Part shown: positions 31,127 to 41,828 of the stretch, in pieces
Position numbering within the stretch: position 1 is the first letter of the stretch
Layout of the letters: every line of letters starts with the position of its first letter
Assembly (NCBI RefSeq): GCF_001595965.1
Contig: NZ_LOJI01000001.1
Coordinates: forward strand, 182,178 to 246,177
Origin: Polynucleobacter yangtzensis
GTDB lineage: Bacteria; Pseudomonadota; Gammaproteobacteria; Burkholderiales; Burkholderiaceae
Reading direction: 5' to 3'
DNA length: 64,000 bases
The notes under the pieces: generated by a model
Told to the model about the DNA's origin: nothing
Seen by the model: only the letters and a program-made list of their open reading frames with translations
The model's database searches: none
Program-made: the position numbers and the translations under genes

Positions 31127-32026
31127 ATGACCTGGTTACAAAACCTTTTCAATTTCTTGGCGCTCAGTCTTCTGCGCCTCTTTGCTTTTTTACCCTATAC
31201 GATTACTGTCCATGTTGGCTATGGCCTAGGTTGGCTTGCAGCACATATTCCGAATGGGCGTAGCAAAGTAGTCAAAACCAATTTGCGTTTGTGCTTTCCG
31301 AATCTGAGCGAAGAAGAAATAGACAAGCTTGCAATTGAGCATTGGAAATTATTTGGTCGCAGCGTACTAGAGAGAAGCCGCATCTGGCTTGGTAGTGGCA
31401 AACAAATTACCGATATCGTCACCATTGAATCAGCGATCACCTTAGGAGATCGCAAACCACGCCTTCTCATTAATCCACACTTTGTTGGCCTTGAAGGTGG
31501 CTTTATGGCGCTTTCCGTATTGGCTACTCAACACGATTGGCCACGCGGTGCCGGTCTTTATCAAAATATGAAGAATCCTTTCTTCAATCAAAAAATGATT
31601 GAATGGAGAAATCGTTTTGGTGGCAAGTCCATTGAAAGACAGAGTCGCTTACGCGATCTCATTCGCGAAATTCAAACGGGTAACTTTATTTTTATTGCGC
31701 CTGATATTGATTTAGGGCCGCGGGATTCGGTCTTTGTTCCCTTCTTCGGTATCCAAACAAATACCATTACCTCTGTATCCCGCCTAGCAAGGCTCAGCGG
31801 GGCTGAGGTGTGCCTTATGACAACTACGTTAAATAAAGATCGCAAAGGCTATACCTGCCACATCAGTCCGCCCTTACCTAACTTTCCAAGCGATGATGTG
31901 GAACAGGATACTGCGCGCCTCAACCAATATATTGAAGAGCTTGTTCGTGAAAGACCAGCGGAGTACTATTGGGTACATAAACGCTTTAAACATCGGCCGC
32001 CAGGCGAGCCGAGTCTTTACGATTAA
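31127..32026 (+). CDS. LpxL/LpxM-family late lipid A acyltransferase (copy 2)
   Basis: A 299-residue membrane-anchored acyltransferase. An N-terminal TM stretch leads to [17 protein letters not shown], typical of LpxL proteins, then the H-x4-E active-site motif in [29 protein letters not shown], and [15 protein letters not shown]. It is a close paralogue of the protein coded at 54321-55220, sharing long blocks such as [13 protein letters not shown]. With copy 1 it probably supplies the two secondary acylations of lipid A. dapF follows after 11 bases. Confidence 0.92.
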   Translation: MTWLQNLFNFLALSLLRLFAFLPYTITVHVGYGLGWLAAHIPNGRSKVVKTNLRLCFPNLSEEEIDKLAIEHWKLFGRSVLERSRIWLGSGKQITDIVTIESAITLGDRKPRLLINPHFVGLEGGFMALSVLATQHDWPRGAGLYQNMKNPFFNQKMIEWRNRFGGKSIERQSRLRDLIREIQTGNFIFIAPDIDLGPRDSVFVPFFGIQTNTITSVSRLARLSGAEVCLMTTTLNKDRKGYTCHISPPLPNFPSDDVEQDTARLNQYIEELVRERPAEYYWVHKRFKHRPPGEPSLYD

Positions 32027-32037
32027 ATGGAAATATT

Positions 32038-32940
32038 TTGAGCATTAATACAAACAATCCACTACGCAAGCTACGCTTCACCAAAATGCATGGTGCTGGC
32101 AATGACTTCATTGTGCTCAATGGCATCGATCAAGACCTGAGCGGCATTACGCGTGAACAGTGGCAAGCATTGGCACACCGCCAATTCGGCATTGGCGCAG
32201 ATCAAATTCTTCTGGTTGAAAAAGCGACGCGCCCAGATGCCGATTTTCGATATCGCATTTTTAATGCTGATGGCGGTGAAGTGGAGCAATGCGGCAATGG
32301 CTCTCGTTGCTTTGTACGTTTTGTATTAGATCAAGGTCTTTCCAATAAGAATCCCTTGCGCGTTGAAGTAGCGCACACCGTGCTTACCCTCAAATCTCAT
32401 CCTGATGGGCAAGTAGAGGTGGATATGGGCGCGCCTATTTTTGAACATAGTCACATTCCATTTAATGCAACTGGTTTGGCTAGCGTACAAGAGTTTCAAG
32501 AGACGCTATATGCGCTTCCGCTGAACTACCCAGCTACACACGACAGCTTGGTTGGTGTTTTATCTATGGGCAATCCACATGCAGTTCAAGTGGTTGGCGA
32601 TGTTGATAGCGCGCCCGTACTTGAAGAAGGTCCTGAGATTGAAGGGTTTGCAGCGTTCCCCAAAAAAGTAAATGCAGGCTACCTACAAGTTATCAATCGC
32701 AATGAAATTAAATTGCGCGTGTTTGAGCGTGGTGCTGGTGAAACCTTGGCCTGTGGCACCGGCGCATGTGCGGCAGTTGTTTCTGGCATTCGCAGAGGTT
32801 TATTAGATTCACCAGTAAAGGTGCATACACGCGGCGGCGACTTACAGGTTGCTTGGGCTGGAACCGTTGACGGTGTTGCTCAATCAGTCATCATGACTGG
32901 CCCGGCAGTCACGGTATTTGAAGGTGAAACAGAAATCTAA
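32038..32940 (+). CDS. dapF: Diaminopimelate epimerase
   Basis: A 300-residue DapF, which interconverts LL- and meso-diaminopimelate for lysine and peptidoglycan. Both active-site cysteines are visible: CGNGSR (residue 85) and LACGTGACA (about residue 238), and the N-terminus has [11 protein letters not shown]. The start is TTG 32038, because the family normally has only a few residues before this motif and no ATG is available. It is co-oriented with the two acyltransferase genes. Confidence 0.96.
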   Translation: MSINTNNPLRKLRFTKMHGAGNDFIVLNGIDQDLSGITREQWQALAHRQFGIGADQILLVEKATRPDADFRYRIFNADGGEVEQCGNGSRCFVRFVLDQGLSNKNPLRVEVAHTVLTLKSHPDGQVEVDMGAPIFEHSHIPFNATGLASVQEFQETLYALPLNYPATHDSLVGVLSMGNPHAVQVVGDVDSAPVLEEGPEIEGFAAFPKKVNAGYLQVINRNEIKLRVFERGAGETLACGTGACAAVVSGIRRGLLDSPVKVHTRGGDLQVAWAGTVDGVAQSVIMTGPAVTVFEGETEI

Positions 32941-32952
32941 GAGCGAGTGCTC

Positions 32953-33621
32953 TTAGATGCCGTACTTCTCGCGATACGCTTTTACTGCGGGCAAATAATT
33001 CGTTAGCTGAGTATCGCTTGATGCTGTCAGAAACGACATCAAGCCAGTCAGGTTCGCAATCGAAATCACTGGCAAACCAAACTCTAGCTCTACTGCTTGC
33101 ACAGCAGATTTATCGCCAATATCCACAGCGTTACCTGAACGCTCCATACGATCTAAAGCAATCAATACTGCAGCAGGTTCTGCACCCGCCTTGCGGATCA
33201 GATCCACCGACTCTCTCACAGAGGTCCCAGCAGAAATCACGTCATCAATAATCACTACTCGCCCCTTAACAGGAGCACCCACCAAGACTCCGCCTTCACC
33301 ATGATCTTTGGCTTCTTTGCGGTTATAGGCGTAAGGAACGTTGATGCCATCATCAGCCAAAGCGATTGCTGTAGCAGCTGCTAACGTGATTCCTTTATAG
33401 GCTGGGCCATAAAGCATGTCGAATTGCAGCTTCGACTCTTGTAATGCTTTGGAATAGTAGCGGCCTAGCGCACTCAAACGAGCGCCGTCATTGAATTCAC
33501 CAGCATTAAAGAAATAAGGCGAGAGTCTGCCAGCTTTGGTTTTAAACTCCCCGAAGGACAAAACCTTTGCCTCTAAGGCAAAACGTATAAAGTTATCTTG
33601 ATTTGAATTATTTGAGCTCAT
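32953..33621 (-). CDS. pyrE: Orotate phosphoribosyltransferase
   Basis: A 222-residue PyrE joining orotate and PRPP to make OMP. It shows the PRPP-binding motif [17 protein letters not shown] and the [14 protein letters not shown] and [13 protein letters not shown] segments. Its start codon lies only 8 bases from that of xthA on the opposite strand, and the palindrome TAGGCCTA in between offers an AGG to both. Its promoter must therefore overlap xthA coding sequence. Confidence 0.97.
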   Translation of the reverse strand: MSSNNSNQDNFIRFALEAKVLSFGEFKTKAGRLSPYFFNAGEFNDGARLSALGRYYSKALQESKLQFDMLYGPAYKGITLAAATAIALADDGINVPYAYNRKEAKDHGEGGVLVGAPVKGRVVIIDDVISAGTSVRESVDLIRKAGAEPAAVLIALDRMERSGNAVDIGDKSAVQAVELEFGLPVISIANLTGLMSFLTASSDTQLTNYLPAVKAYREKYGI

Positions 33622-33629
33622 AGGCCTAC

Positions 33630-34412
33630 ATGTTACGCATCATTTCCGCGAACCTCAACGGTATCCGTTCCGCAGTCAAAAAAGGCTTTCTGCCATGGGC
33701 CGTAAAGCAAAAGGCTGACTTCATTTGTATGCAGGAGCTCAAAGCCCAGCGCGATGATTTGGAAGACGCCATTCTCAATCCCGATGGTATGCATGCCTAC
33801 TTCCACCATGCCGAGAAGAAGGGCTATAGCGGCTGCGGCATTTATACCCCTCATAAGCCTGATGAGGTCTTATACGGGTACGGCAATGAAGAGTTCGATG
33901 CCGAGGGGCGTTATGTAGAGGCGCGCTTTAAAGGGCTTTCTGTTATTTCGGTTTACATGCCCTCTGGCTCCAGCTCGCCTGAGCGTCAAGAGGCTAAATA
34001 CCGCTATCTTGATAGCTTTTTGCCACATCTCGTAGCCCTCAAAAAATCAGGTCGAGAGATTGTGCTTTGTGGAGACGTCAATATTGCCCATCAAGAAATC
34101 GACCTGAAGAACTGGAAAGGTAATCTCAAAAATTCTGGATTCTTACCCGAAGAACGCGCATGGCTAACCAATCTATTTAGCAAAGTAGGTTACGTCGATG
34201 TCTATCGTCAGCTCGAGCCCGAAGCGACTGAGACTTGTTACACCTGGTGGAGTAATCGCGGACAGGCTTATGCAAAAAACGTGGGGTGGCGCATTGACTA
34301 TCACATTAGCACACCAGGTATTGCGCAAACCGCTAAGAAAACCACCGTATATAAAGATGAAAAATTTTCAGATCACGCACCACTCACTGTGGATTACGAC
34401 TGGAAAATTTAA
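33630..34412 (+). CDS. xthA: Exodeoxyribonuclease III
   Basis: A 260-residue ExoIII/AP endonuclease of base excision repair. Motifs are [15 protein letters not shown] at the N-terminus, MQELKAQ with the metal-binding Glu, [18 protein letters not shown], and the catalytic end [12 protein letters not shown]. The beginning is exactly as expected for the family, so the tight 8-base spacing from pyrE is real. Confidence 0.96.
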   Translation: MLRIISANLNGIRSAVKKGFLPWAVKQKADFICMQELKAQRDDLEDAILNPDGMHAYFHHAEKKGYSGCGIYTPHKPDEVLYGYGNEEFDAEGRYVEARFKGLSVISVYMPSGSSSPERQEAKYRYLDSFLPHLVALKKSGREIVLCGDVNIAHQEIDLKNWKGNLKNSGFLPEERAWLTNLFSKVGYVDVYRQLEPEATETCYTWWSNRGQAYAKNVGWRIDYHISTPGIAQTAKKTTVYKDEKFSDHAPLTVDYDWKI

Positions 34413-34448
34413 GCGGCAGTAAATTGCAATAAAAAACAGCGGGGGAGA

Positions 34449-35768
34449 TTACTCTCCTTCTTTTTTGATCTGCACGATCTTGAAATGAATCGTGGCCCAA
34501 ATTAAGAGCAACACCGGAGCACCAATAATGGCGGTACCAAAGAAGAATGTCTGGTACCCGAAATTATCAACAAACACCCCTGAGAAGCCCGCCAACCATT
34601 TAGGCAGCAGCAACATCATCGAGCTAAACAAAGCGTATTGAGTGGCTGAGTAGCGGATGTTCGTCAGTGAAGATAAGAAAGCTATAAAGGCCGCACTCGC
34701 AATACCTGAGCTAAGGTTGTCTGCAGAAATTACCCAAATCAAGCCATGCAAGTCATGGCCTTGTGTTGCCAACCAGGCAAACAATAAGTTGCTGACCGCA
34801 GAGAGAACAGCGCCTACAAATAAAATGCGGAGCACACCAAATCGTAATGTAAGTACGCCACCAAGAAATGCGCCCACTAAAGTCATAACCACTCCAAATA
34901 CTTTGCTGACTGCTGCCACCTCATCTTTGGTGTAGCCCATATCTACATAGAACGGATTAGCCATAATGCCCATCACTACATCGCTAATGCGATATACGGC
35001 AATCAAAGACAAAATCAATACTGCATGCCAACGATAGCGGGTGATGAATTCTGCAAAGGGCTCAACAAGCGTTTGATATAGCCATGCTTTGGCGGTACGC
35101 ACTTTTGCTAACTCATGCTTGACCGGCTCTTTGCTTAGCAAGGTTGTAATCACACCGACGCCAATAGATGCAGCCATGCAGAGATAAGCAAATTGCCATG
35201 CACTCGCATCGTATCCACTACCCGTTTCAGCACGAGCAGCAAGCCAAAGAACGCCGGCACCAGCCCAAATCAAAGCCAGTCGATATCCGGTTTGGTAGGT
35301 TGCAGCTAAAGCTGCCTGATAATCACTATTGGCAGATTCAATCCGAAATGCATCTAAAGCAATGTCTTGAGTAGCAGAACCGAAGGCCACCAACAAGGCG
35401 CACCAGACAATCGAATTGAGCGCGAGCTTTGGATCTGAAGTCGACATGCCAACCAGACCCAAAATGATGAGCGCTTGTGCAAAGAGCAACCAACTGCGGC
35501 GGCGCCCAAACAATTTCGTTAGCAAGGGAATTTGCAAACGATCTACGAGAGGCGCCCACATCCACTTAAAGGCATAGATCAAACCAACCCAGGTTAAGTA
35601 GCCAATAGTGCTGCGATCAATGCCGGCTTCACGCAACCAAAAACTAAGGGTTCCCAAAATTAGCAGCAAAGGTAGGCCCGCGGAGAAGCCCAGGAATAGC
35701 ATGCGCAAGCAAGGCCATTCGAGATAAACCCGAAAATCTTTTATCCAAGATTGGACTGCAGTTAACAC
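34449..35768 (-). CDS. ampG: AmpG-family muropeptide permease
   Basis: A 439-residue MFS transporter with about 12-14 hydrophobic segments. AmpG imports anhydromuropeptides released by lytic transglycosylases into the cytoplasm for recycling. Typical segments are LLFLGFSAGLPLLLILGTLSFWLRE-like text at the start (WLREAGIDRSTIGY) and ATQDIALDAFRIE. The start is a GTG at 35768, 15 bases after the metW stop, so it may be read from the metX-metW transcript. The lytic transglycosylase gene at 23667 could supply substrate. Confidence 0.9.
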   Translation of the reverse strand: MLTAVQSWIKDFRVYLEWPCLRMLFLGFSAGLPLLLILGTLSFWLREAGIDRSTIGYLTWVGLIYAFKWMWAPLVDRLQIPLLTKLFGRRRSWLLFAQALIILGLVGMSTSDPKLALNSIVWCALLVAFGSATQDIALDAFRIESANSDYQAALAATYQTGYRLALIWAGAGVLWLAARAETGSGYDASAWQFAYLCMAASIGVGVITTLLSKEPVKHELAKVRTAKAWLYQTLVEPFAEFITRYRWHAVLILSLIAVYRISDVVMGIMANPFYVDMGYTKDEVAAVSKVFGVVMTLVGAFLGGVLTLRFGVLRILFVGAVLSAVSNLLFAWLATQGHDLHGLIWVISADNLSSGIASAAFIAFLSSLTNIRYSATQYALFSSMMLLLPKWLAGFSGVFVDNFGYQTFFFGTAIIGAPVLLLIWATIHFKIVQIKKEGE

Positions 35769-35783
35769 CTTTGTATTTTTATC

Positions 35784-36377
35784 CTAGGCGCGACGAATGC
35801 GGAATAAGGCAAGGCTGCCAAAAAGGTTCGGCATCAAAGTAACTTGGCGACCTTCGTGCAAGATGCATTGATCGAGAATCTTTAGCCCAAGATTAGAGGC
35901 TAGCTTCTCAAAGTCAGTAACAGTGAGTACCCGCACGTTTGGTGTGTTGTACCACTGATAAGGCAGGCTCTTAGAGACTGGCATACGGCCTAAGCCCACA
36001 GCAAGGCGGTGCGACCAATGACCAAAGTTAGGAAACGAAATTACCGATTCTTTTCCTACACGCACAACTTCACGCAAAATCTTTTCAGTTTGATGAATGG
36101 TTTGCAAAGTTTGTGACAAAACAACCGTATCAAAACTACTGTCTTCAAAAAGTGCTAAACCACCTTCTAAGTCCTGCTGGATAACATTCAAACCTTTTTG
36201 CACGCATGACAGCACACGTGAATCATCAATCTCAACACCATAGGAATGAACTGGCTTTTGCTTCTGTAGAAACTCTAAGAAACTACCATCGCCGCAACCA
36301 AGGTCCAGCACTTGAGTATTCGGTGCTATCCAATTGGAAATAGCGGCAAAGTCGGCGCGTTTATTTTGATTGCTCAT
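35784..36377 (-). CDS. metW: Methionine biosynthesis protein MetW
   Basis: A 197-residue methyltransferase-fold protein with the SAM-binding-like loop [15 protein letters not shown] near residue 22. MetW is nearly always coded next to metX in proteobacteria, as here, where the ATG overlaps the metX stop by 4 bases. It is thought to be needed for MetX activity in such species. No independent methyltransferase substrate is known to me. Confidence 0.95.
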   Translation of the reverse strand: MSNQNKRADFAAISNWIAPNTQVLDLGCGDGSFLEFLQKQKPVHSYGVEIDDSRVLSCVQKGLNVIQQDLEGGLALFEDSSFDTVVLSQTLQTIHQTEKILREVVRVGKESVISFPNFGHWSHRLAVGLGRMPVSKSLPYQWYNTPNVRVLTVTDFEKLASNLGLKILDQCILHEGRQVTLMPNLFGSLALFRIRRA

Positions 36378-37513
36378 ACTTGAGTCTCGCGCATTTGCTT
36401 GAAGTAGGCTCGAACCAGATTGTGATATCGAGCATCATCTAATAAGAAGGCATCATGCCCATGAGGCGCATCAATCTCTGCATAAGTCACTTCACTCTTA
36501 TTGCTCAGCAAAGATTCCACAATCTCGCGACTACGATTCGGCGGGAAGCGCCAGTCTGTTGAAAAGCTCACCACCAAAAACTTGGCCTGCACTTCAGCTA
36601 GGGCGCGATTAAGACTGCCATCGTAACGACGTGCAGGATCAAAATAATCAAGCGCACGGGTAATCAGCAAATAAGTATTGGCATCAAAGTAGTTTGAGAA
36701 CTTATCGCCCTGATGGCGGAGATAACTTTCAACTTCAAATTCAACATCAAAACTAAAGCGGTAGTCATTAGATTCGCCATTAGGGCGCTGTAATTCGCGC
36801 CCAAATTTTTCGGCCATATCATCATCAGATAAATAGGTGATGTGACCAACCATGCGGGCTAAACGCAAGCCGCGCTTAGGCACTACGCCATGCTCGTAAT
36901 AGTTACCGCCATGAAAGTCGGGGTCAGACAAAATGGCATTGCGCGCCACTTCATTAAATGCAATGTTCTGTGCACTCAGTTTTGGAGTGGATGCAACGAC
37001 AACGCAATGCTCTATTCGCTTGGGAAACTGAATGGCCCAAGCCATTGCCTGCATACCACCCAAACTACCGCCCATCACGGCGGCAAATTTACGAATACCC
37101 AACTTGTCTGCCAAGCGCGCCTGGGTGTTCACCCAGTCTTCAACAGTGACCACTGGAAACTCAGCGCCATAAGGCTTGCCAGTTGCAGGATTAATACTCA
37201 TAGGTCCAGTTGAACCAAAGCATGAACCTAAATTATTTACACCGATAACGAAGAAGTGATTGGTATCAACAGGTTTGCCTGGGCCAATCATGTTGTCCCA
37301 CCAGCCGATATCTGCCGGATCTTCTGGACTTGGACCGGCTACATGATGTGACGCATTGAGTGCATGACAAACTAGAACAGCATTACTTTTGTCTGCGTTA
37401 AGCTTGCCGTAGGTTTCAATGACTAAATCGTAGCCAGACAACACAGCGCCACTCTGCAAAGGCAGGGGCTCGGCAAAATGAATAGTATTTCTAGAGAGAT
37501 TTAGCTCGCTCAT
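36374..37513 (-). CDS. metX: Homoserine O-acyltransferase MetX
   Basis: A 379-residue alpha/beta-hydrolase enzyme that acylates homoserine, the committed step of methionine synthesis. The nucleophile elbow is [12 protein letters not shown], and the histidine is in [13 protein letters not shown]. Members paired with MetW in betaproteobacteria have been reported to prefer succinyl-CoA rather than acetyl-CoA; I cannot decide this from sequence. It overlaps slmA and metW by 4 bases each, so the three are translationally coupled. Confidence 0.95.
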   Translation of the reverse strand: MSELNLSRNTIHFAEPLPLQSGAVLSGYDLVIETYGKLNADKSNAVLVCHALNASHHVAGPSPEDPADIGWWDNMIGPGKPVDTNHFFVIGVNNLGSCFGSTGPMSINPATGKPYGAEFPVVTVEDWVNTQARLADKLGIRKFAAVMGGSLGGMQAMAWAIQFPKRIEHCVVVASTPKLSAQNIAFNEVARNAILSDPDFHGGNYYEHGVVPKRGLRLARMVGHITYLSDDDMAEKFGRELQRPNGESNDYRFSFDVEFEVESYLRHQGDKFSNYFDANTYLLITRALDYFDPARRYDGSLNRALAEVQAKFLVVSFSTDWRFPPNRSREIVESLLSNKSEVTYAEIDAPHGHDAFLLDDARYHNLVRAYFKQMRETQV

Positions 37514-38160
37514 TCTGACAGGAGAAGGCGCAAACTAACATCAGAAGCTTCGGTGGGCAACTTCTTAAACCCGCTACGGGCAAAGCGATGCCAACGACCC
37601 AAAACAAAACTCATCAACATGGCAGCGCGAATGCTAACCTCTTCTTGACCAAGCTGCGACCAATTGCCACCTTGAGTTTGGGCAATGCGCAAAGCCTGCT
37701 TAAGAGATGCTTCAACGCGATCTAAGACTTGAGTAATACGCTCTTGCAGACGATCATCCTCCTGCAACAAGGCATCGCCCAATAAAACGCGAGTCATACC
37801 AGGATTCTTTTCTGCAAAGAACAAAAGCATTTGCAAAATACCGCGTGCCTGAGCAAGGCCAGACTCTTCTTTTTGGTTGATCTGATTAATCAAACCAAAG
37901 ACCGTTTGTTCAATAAACGAAATGAGGCCCTCGAACATCTGCGCTTTACTTGCGAAATGGCGATACAAGGCCGCTTCTGAAACTTGAATTTTGGCTGCTA
38001 ATGCAGCTGTGGTAACGCGCTCACCCTTCGGGTTTTGCAACATCTCTGCAAGGACCTGCAGGATCTGCAGACGGCGTTCGCCCGGCTTGGGACGCTTACG
38101 TGCCTTACCAGCATCAGCACTGCTGTCGTTAATATCTGCCGGCTCTAAAGATTCGCGCAT
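37510..38160 (-). CDS. slmA: Nucleoid occlusion factor SlmA (TetR family)
   Basis: A 216-residue TetR-type protein. The helix-turn-helix is [30 protein letters not shown] at about residues 47-76, typical of SlmA. SlmA binds chromosomal sites and blocks FtsZ ring assembly over the nucleoid. The N-terminal 25 residues are charged and probably flexible. It lies between argB (10 bases upstream) and metX (4-base overlap). Confidence 0.9.
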   Translation of the reverse strand: MRESLEPADINDSSADAGKARKRPKPGERRLQILQVLAEMLQNPKGERVTTAALAAKIQVSEAALYRHFASKAQMFEGLISFIEQTVFGLINQINQKEESGLAQARGILQMLLFFAEKNPGMTRVLLGDALLQEDDRLQERITQVLDRVEASLKQALRIAQTQGGNWSQLGQEEVSIRAAMLMSFVLGRWHRFARSGFKKLPTEASDVSLRLLLSE

Positions 38161-38170
38161 GCTTATTTAC

Positions 38171-39073
38171 TTACCTAGAACGAATCATCGTACCGAACGC
38201 TTGCTCGGTCAGAATTTCTAACAATAAAGAATGTTCAATACGACCATCAATAATGTGCACTGAATTAACGCCGCTCTTTGCTGCGTCTAAAGCAGAGGAA
38301 ATCTTGGGCAACATGCCGCCAGAAATCGTGCCGTCAGCAAACAAGCCATCGATTTCTCTGGCAGTGAGGTCGGTTAAGAGGGTGCCATTCTTATCCATCA
38401 CGCCTGGGATATTCGTCATCATGACCAACTTCTCTGCGTGCAAAATTTCAGCCATCTTGCCAGCAACTAAGTCTGCATTGATGTTGTAGGCCTGGCCTTC
38501 TTCGCTAAATCCAATCGGAGAAATCACCGGAATAAAAGCATCGTCTTGTAAGGCTTTTACAACTGCAGGATTAATGGCCTCAATTTCACCAACAAATCCC
38601 AAATCAATTGTTCCGCCAGCGTTCTTTTCATCGGCAACCAACATTTTTTTGGCGCGGATGAGTCCGCCGTCTTTACCAGTCAAGCCTACAGCTTGGCCAC
38701 CAAAGTGGTTAATCAACATCACGATGTCTTGCTGCACTTCACCACCCAAAACCCACTCCACCACTTCCATGGTTTCTTCGTCGGTCACGCGCATACCTTG
38801 AATAAAGGTACCGGTCTTACCGATTTTCTTAAGAGCTTCATCAATTTGTGGTCCGCCGCCATGAACCACTACAGGGTTCATGCCAACAAGTTTGAGCAAA
38901 ATAACATCGCGCGCAAAACTTTCTTTGAGGCGCTCTTCAACCATGGCGTTTCCACCGTACTTAATCACGATCGTTTTGCCGTGATACGAACGGATGTAAG
39001 GCAAAGCCTCAGCCAGAATCTCCGCTTTCAACAAAGGGGGGATATCGCTAATAGTTGGTAAATGCTTAGTCAT
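38171..39073 (-). CDS. argB: Acetylglutamate kinase
   Basis: A 300-residue ArgB, which phosphorylates N-acetylglutamate in arginine synthesis. It shows the YGGNAM motif near residue 41, [14 protein letters not shown], and the C-terminal [19 protein letters not shown]. It starts 13 bases after the dksA stop and is followed closely by slmA. Confidence 0.97.
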   Translation of the reverse strand: MTKHLPTISDIPPLLKAEILAEALPYIRSYHGKTIVIKYGGNAMVEERLKESFARDVILLKLVGMNPVVVHGGGPQIDEALKKIGKTGTFIQGMRVTDEETMEVVEWVLGGEVQQDIVMLINHFGGQAVGLTGKDGGLIRAKKMLVADEKNAGGTIDLGFVGEIEAINPAVVKALQDDAFIPVISPIGFSEEGQAYNINADLVAGKMAEILHAEKLVMMTNIPGVMDKNGTLLTDLTAREIDGLFADGTISGGMLPKISSALDAAKSGVNSVHIIDGRIEHSLLLEILTEQAFGTMIRSR

Positions 39074-39086
39074 TGCTACTTAAAAT

Positions 39087-39575
39087 TTATTCGCCAAATA
39101 ATTTTTGACGGAGTTCACGACGCTCTTGAGCCTCAAGAGATAAATTGGCTGTAGGCCTTGCAATCAAACGGTTCAAGCCGATTGGCTCACCAGTTTCTTC
39201 ACACCAGCCATAGTCACCAGATTCAATACGCGCTAAAGCTTGTTCTACTTTTTTGAGCAACTTGCGCTCGCGATCGCGTGTACGCAATTCCAAAGCATGC
39301 TCTTCTTCAATCGTGGCACGATCCGCAGGATCTGGAACCAAAATATTTTCACGCAGGTGTTCTGTTGTCTCAGAGGCATTCTTTAGAATGTCATCCTTGA
39401 GAGTAAGTAATTTTTGACGGAAAAAATCTAACTGGGCAGCATTCATGTAGTCCTTCTCGGACATCTTGAGCAATTCAGCCTCCGTTAAAGGCGCGCCTTT
39501 TGGAACTTTTGTGCTCGCAGCTTTACTGCTTGCTTTTGCAGCAGTTGCTGGTTTTGTTGCTGTTTTTACCGTCAT
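39087..39575 (-). CDS. dksA: RNA polymerase-binding transcription factor DksA, zinc-cysteine-poor form
   Basis: A 162-residue DksA, which enters the RNA polymerase secondary channel and works with ppGpp. The coiled-coil (LRENILVPDPADRATIEEE) keeps the DPADRAT tip with its acidic residue. The zinc-finger region reads WCEETGEPIGLNRL then RPTANLSLEAQ, so only one of four expected zinc cysteines remains. The first 30 residues are Ala/Lys/Thr-rich and low-complexity. This form is normal for Burkholderiales and should be stable without zinc. Confidence 0.94.
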   Translation of the reverse strand: MTVKTATKPATAAKASSKAASTKVPKGAPLTEAELLKMSEKDYMNAAQLDFFRQKLLTLKDDILKNASETTEHLRENILVPDPADRATIEEEHALELRTRDRERKLLKKVEQALARIESGDYGWCEETGEPIGLNRLIARPTANLSLEAQERRELRQKLFGE

Positions 39576-39648
39576 CTCATTCTTCCTTGGTTTGAAGCAT
39601 TATTGCCTCATTCTGCCAAACTTTTACAGCCCTCGAATCAATATTTCT

Positions 39649-39665
39649 CAATATTCATAATATTG
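39649..39665. repeat. 7-3-7 palindrome upstream of dksA
   Basis: CAATATT-CAT-AATATTG is a perfect inverted repeat, 74 bases before the dksA start and 31 bases after the cobW-like stop. It may be an operator in the dksA leader, but such AT-rich palindromes also occur by chance. The rest of 39576-39695 shows no gene. Confidence 0.3.
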
Positions 39666-39695
39666 ACCGTGGCGGCGGATTGTACCCGAATCTTT

Positions 39696-40772
39696 CTAGG
39701 CCAAACAGCCTTCGAGCCCAGCCAGTAGGGTGTCTTTAGGCAAATCGATGCCAATAAATACCATACGGGTTTGCTTGGGTTCTGAACCCCAAGGACCAGC
39801 TAAATCGCTGCCCATCATCTGATGAACCCCCTGGAACACTACTTTTCGGGCACTTCCCTTCACATAGAGGACGCCTTTATAGCGCAGCATCTTCTCTCCA
39901 AAGACCTCCAAGATGCCACCAAGGAAGTCTTCCAACTTTTTGTGATCAAAGGGTTTATCACTACGAAAAACAAAGGATTGAATGCGGTCTGTATGGCCCG
40001 CATGACCATGGTGGTGGTCATGGCTATGAACGTGGCCGCAGGTGCTGTGATCATGATCGTGACTATGGTCATGGCCGCAATGCTCATGATCGTGGTCATC
40101 CTGCTCCAGGAAGTGAGGATCAATATCCAGCTTGGCATTCAAATTGAAGCCCTTGAGATCTAAAACAGCATTCAACGGCACCACACCCTTAGAAATGCCA
40201 GAAATAGGCGCTCTTGGGTTCATGTGCATCAGACGATTACGCAAAGCGTCTACTTCTGCGGGAGTAACTAAATCTGTCTTCGTAATAAAGATTTGATCGG
40301 CAAAGCCAACCTGGCGCTGCGCCTCTTCATGCTCATTGAGTTGCTGCTGACCATGCTTGGCGTCCACTAGGGTAACCACAGCATCTAAGACATAGTGATC
40401 AGCAACATCGTCATCCATAAAGAAAGTCTGGGCTACAGGACCGGGATTAGCAACGCCCGTCGTTTCAATCACAACGCGATCAAAACTAATCTTCTTATCC
40501 TTACGCTGTTCCCAAAGCTCATTTAGTGCTTCAACGAGGTCACCACGAATGGTGCAGCAAATACAGCCGTTACTCATTTGCACAATATTCTCTTGGTTGT
40601 CTTGCACCAAGATATCGTTATCAATATTTTCTTCACCGAACTCATTCTCGATCACAGCAATTTTTTTGCCATGCTCTTCAGTGAGAATGTGTTTGAGCAA
40701 AGTTGTTTTGCCGCTTCCTAAGAAGCCAGTCAAAATGGTTACCGGAATTAATGCCATGGATGATCCAATCAA
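39696..40772 (-). CDS. CobW/COG0523 GTPase, putative metal chaperone
   Basis: A 358-residue G3E GTPase. It has the P-loop [11 protein letters not shown], the metal-binding CxCC motif in [10 protein letters not shown], and [13 protein letters not shown] very histidine-rich linker with His-Asp repeats (about residues 225-265) should bind Zn, Co or Ni. Such proteins deliver metal, often zinc, to client enzymes under scarcity. It is located between xerC and dksA. The client is unknown. Confidence 0.92.
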   Translation of the reverse strand: MIGSSMALIPVTILTGFLGSGKTTLLKHILTEEHGKKIAVIENEFGEENIDNDILVQDNQENIVQMSNGCICCTIRGDLVEALNELWEQRKDKKISFDRVVIETTGVANPGPVAQTFFMDDDVADHYVLDAVVTLVDAKHGQQQLNEHEEAQRQVGFADQIFITKTDLVTPAEVDALRNRLMHMNPRAPISGISKGVVPLNAVLDLKGFNLNAKLDIDPHFLEQDDHDHEHCGHDHSHDHDHSTCGHVHSHDHHHGHAGHTDRIQSFVFRSDKPFDHKKLEDFLGGILEVFGEKMLRYKGVLYVKGSARKVVFQGVHQMMGSDLAGPWGSEPKQTRMVFIGIDLPKDTLLAGLEGCLA

Positions 40773-40787
40773 AATCTAGAGGCCAAA

Positions 40788-40806
40788 GTTTCCCAAAGCG
40801 GGAAAC
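40788..40806 (-). terminator. Weak hairpin between xerC and cobW-like gene
   Basis: GTTTCCC and GGGAAAC form a 7-bp stem with a 5-base loop. On the minus strand only three T follow, so termination would be partial. Confidence 0.3.
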
Positions 40807-40826
40807 CTTCTATCTTACCGAGTTCC

Positions 40827-41828
40827 TCAACCTTTGCCAGCCTTTGCGCGTGGATGCGCTTTATCGTATGCCTGAGCAAGGTGTTGAAAATCTAGCGAGG
40901 TGTAAATCTGGGTACTGGCGATGCTGGCATGGCCCAACATCTCTTGCACAGCGCGCAAATCTTGGGATGATTGCAGCACATGACTTGCAAAACTATGTCG
41001 CATCATATGGGGGTGCACATGCGTTGGTAAGCCGGCGCGCATTGCCAAGGTGCGTAAGCGCGCCTGCACAGTGCGTGGCGATAAACGCTTGCCTGTGGCA
41101 GATAAAAATAGTGCGATTGACTCTTCGGTGTAGCTTACGGCATCGCGCAGCTCTCGCCATGCCATAAGAGATTTCATGGCGGGCACACCAACCGGAACCG
41201 AACGCCGCTTGCCGCCCTTACCCAAAACAGTGACCTCAGCAGCATCCCAATCCAACCAACCAGCAGATTCATTTTGACGATCTTTACTTTGCATCACATC
41301 AATGCCGAGAAGCTCTGAAAGACGCAAGCCCGATGAATAAAGCAAATCAATAATCGCCGCATCCCGAATCGACTCCAAATCCTTTTTCTCTTCTGCCTCT
41401 TTGACCGCTTGATTTACCAAGGTAAGGGCCTGCTCAACAGATAGGGCTTTGGGCAAAGACTTCAGGCGCTTGGGTGCCATGACATCATCGACGGGATTGG
41501 CAACGAGCGTGCTTGTTACCTTGCCTGCGCGCACATCACGTCGCGCATCCTTTTCGCTGAGCCAGTCGTACCAGCCACGCCATGCAGATAGCGCTCTCGC
41601 AATGCTTCTTGAGGATTTGCCTTTGGAATGCAAACGACCAGCCCAACGACGCACATGACCATTGCTTACCTTTAATAATTCAATAGAGTCTTCAAGAGCA
41701 AAGTTTTGGAGGTCGCTCAAATCCATGCCATACGCCTTGAGCGTATGTGGCGAGAGTTGACGCAACACATGCAACTCATGCAAATACTCTTGCATGAGGG
41801 GGTGAAGATCAGTCGCCTTTAATTTCAT
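40827..41828 (-). CDS. xerC: Tyrosine recombinase XerC
   Basis: A 333-residue site-specific recombinase that resolves chromosome dimers at dif together with XerD. The catalytic residues are visible: Arg in LLYSSGLRLSELLG, Lys in VLGKGGKRRSVPV, HxxR in HPHMMRHSFASHVLQ, and His...Tyr in LGHASIASTQIYTSLDF. The N-terminal SAM-like domain has LRQLSPHTLKAYGMDL. A chromosomal housekeeping gene setting (DUF484 overlapping upstream by 20 bases) argues against an integrase of a mobile element. Confidence 0.95.
   Translation of the reverse strand: MKLKATDLHPLMQEYLHELHVLRQLSPHTLKAYGMDLSDLQNFALEDSIELLKVSNGHVRRWAGRLHSKGKSSRSIARALSAWRGWYDWLSEKDARRDVRAGKVTSTLVANPVDDVMAPKRLKSLPKALSVEQALTLVNQAVKEAEEKKDLESIRDAAIIDLLYSSGLRLSELLGIDVMQSKDRQNESAGWLDWDAAEVTVLGKGGKRRSVPVGVPAMKSLMAWRELRDAVSYTEESIALFLSATGKRLSPRTVQARLRTLAMRAGLPTHVHPHMMRHSFASHVLQSSQDLRAVQEMLGHASIASTQIYTSLDFQHLAQAYDKAHPRAKAGKG

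Noticed and set aside
39822..40163. Met/Val/Ile-rich plus-strand frame opposite the cobW-like gene
   Set aside because: The membrane-like composition is the complement of the His-Asp repeat codons, not a transmembrane gene.
40827..41828. Integrase of a mobile element
   Set aside because: The tyrosine recombinase is flanked by DUF484 and gat genes with no att sites or phage genes, as expected for chromosomal XerC.
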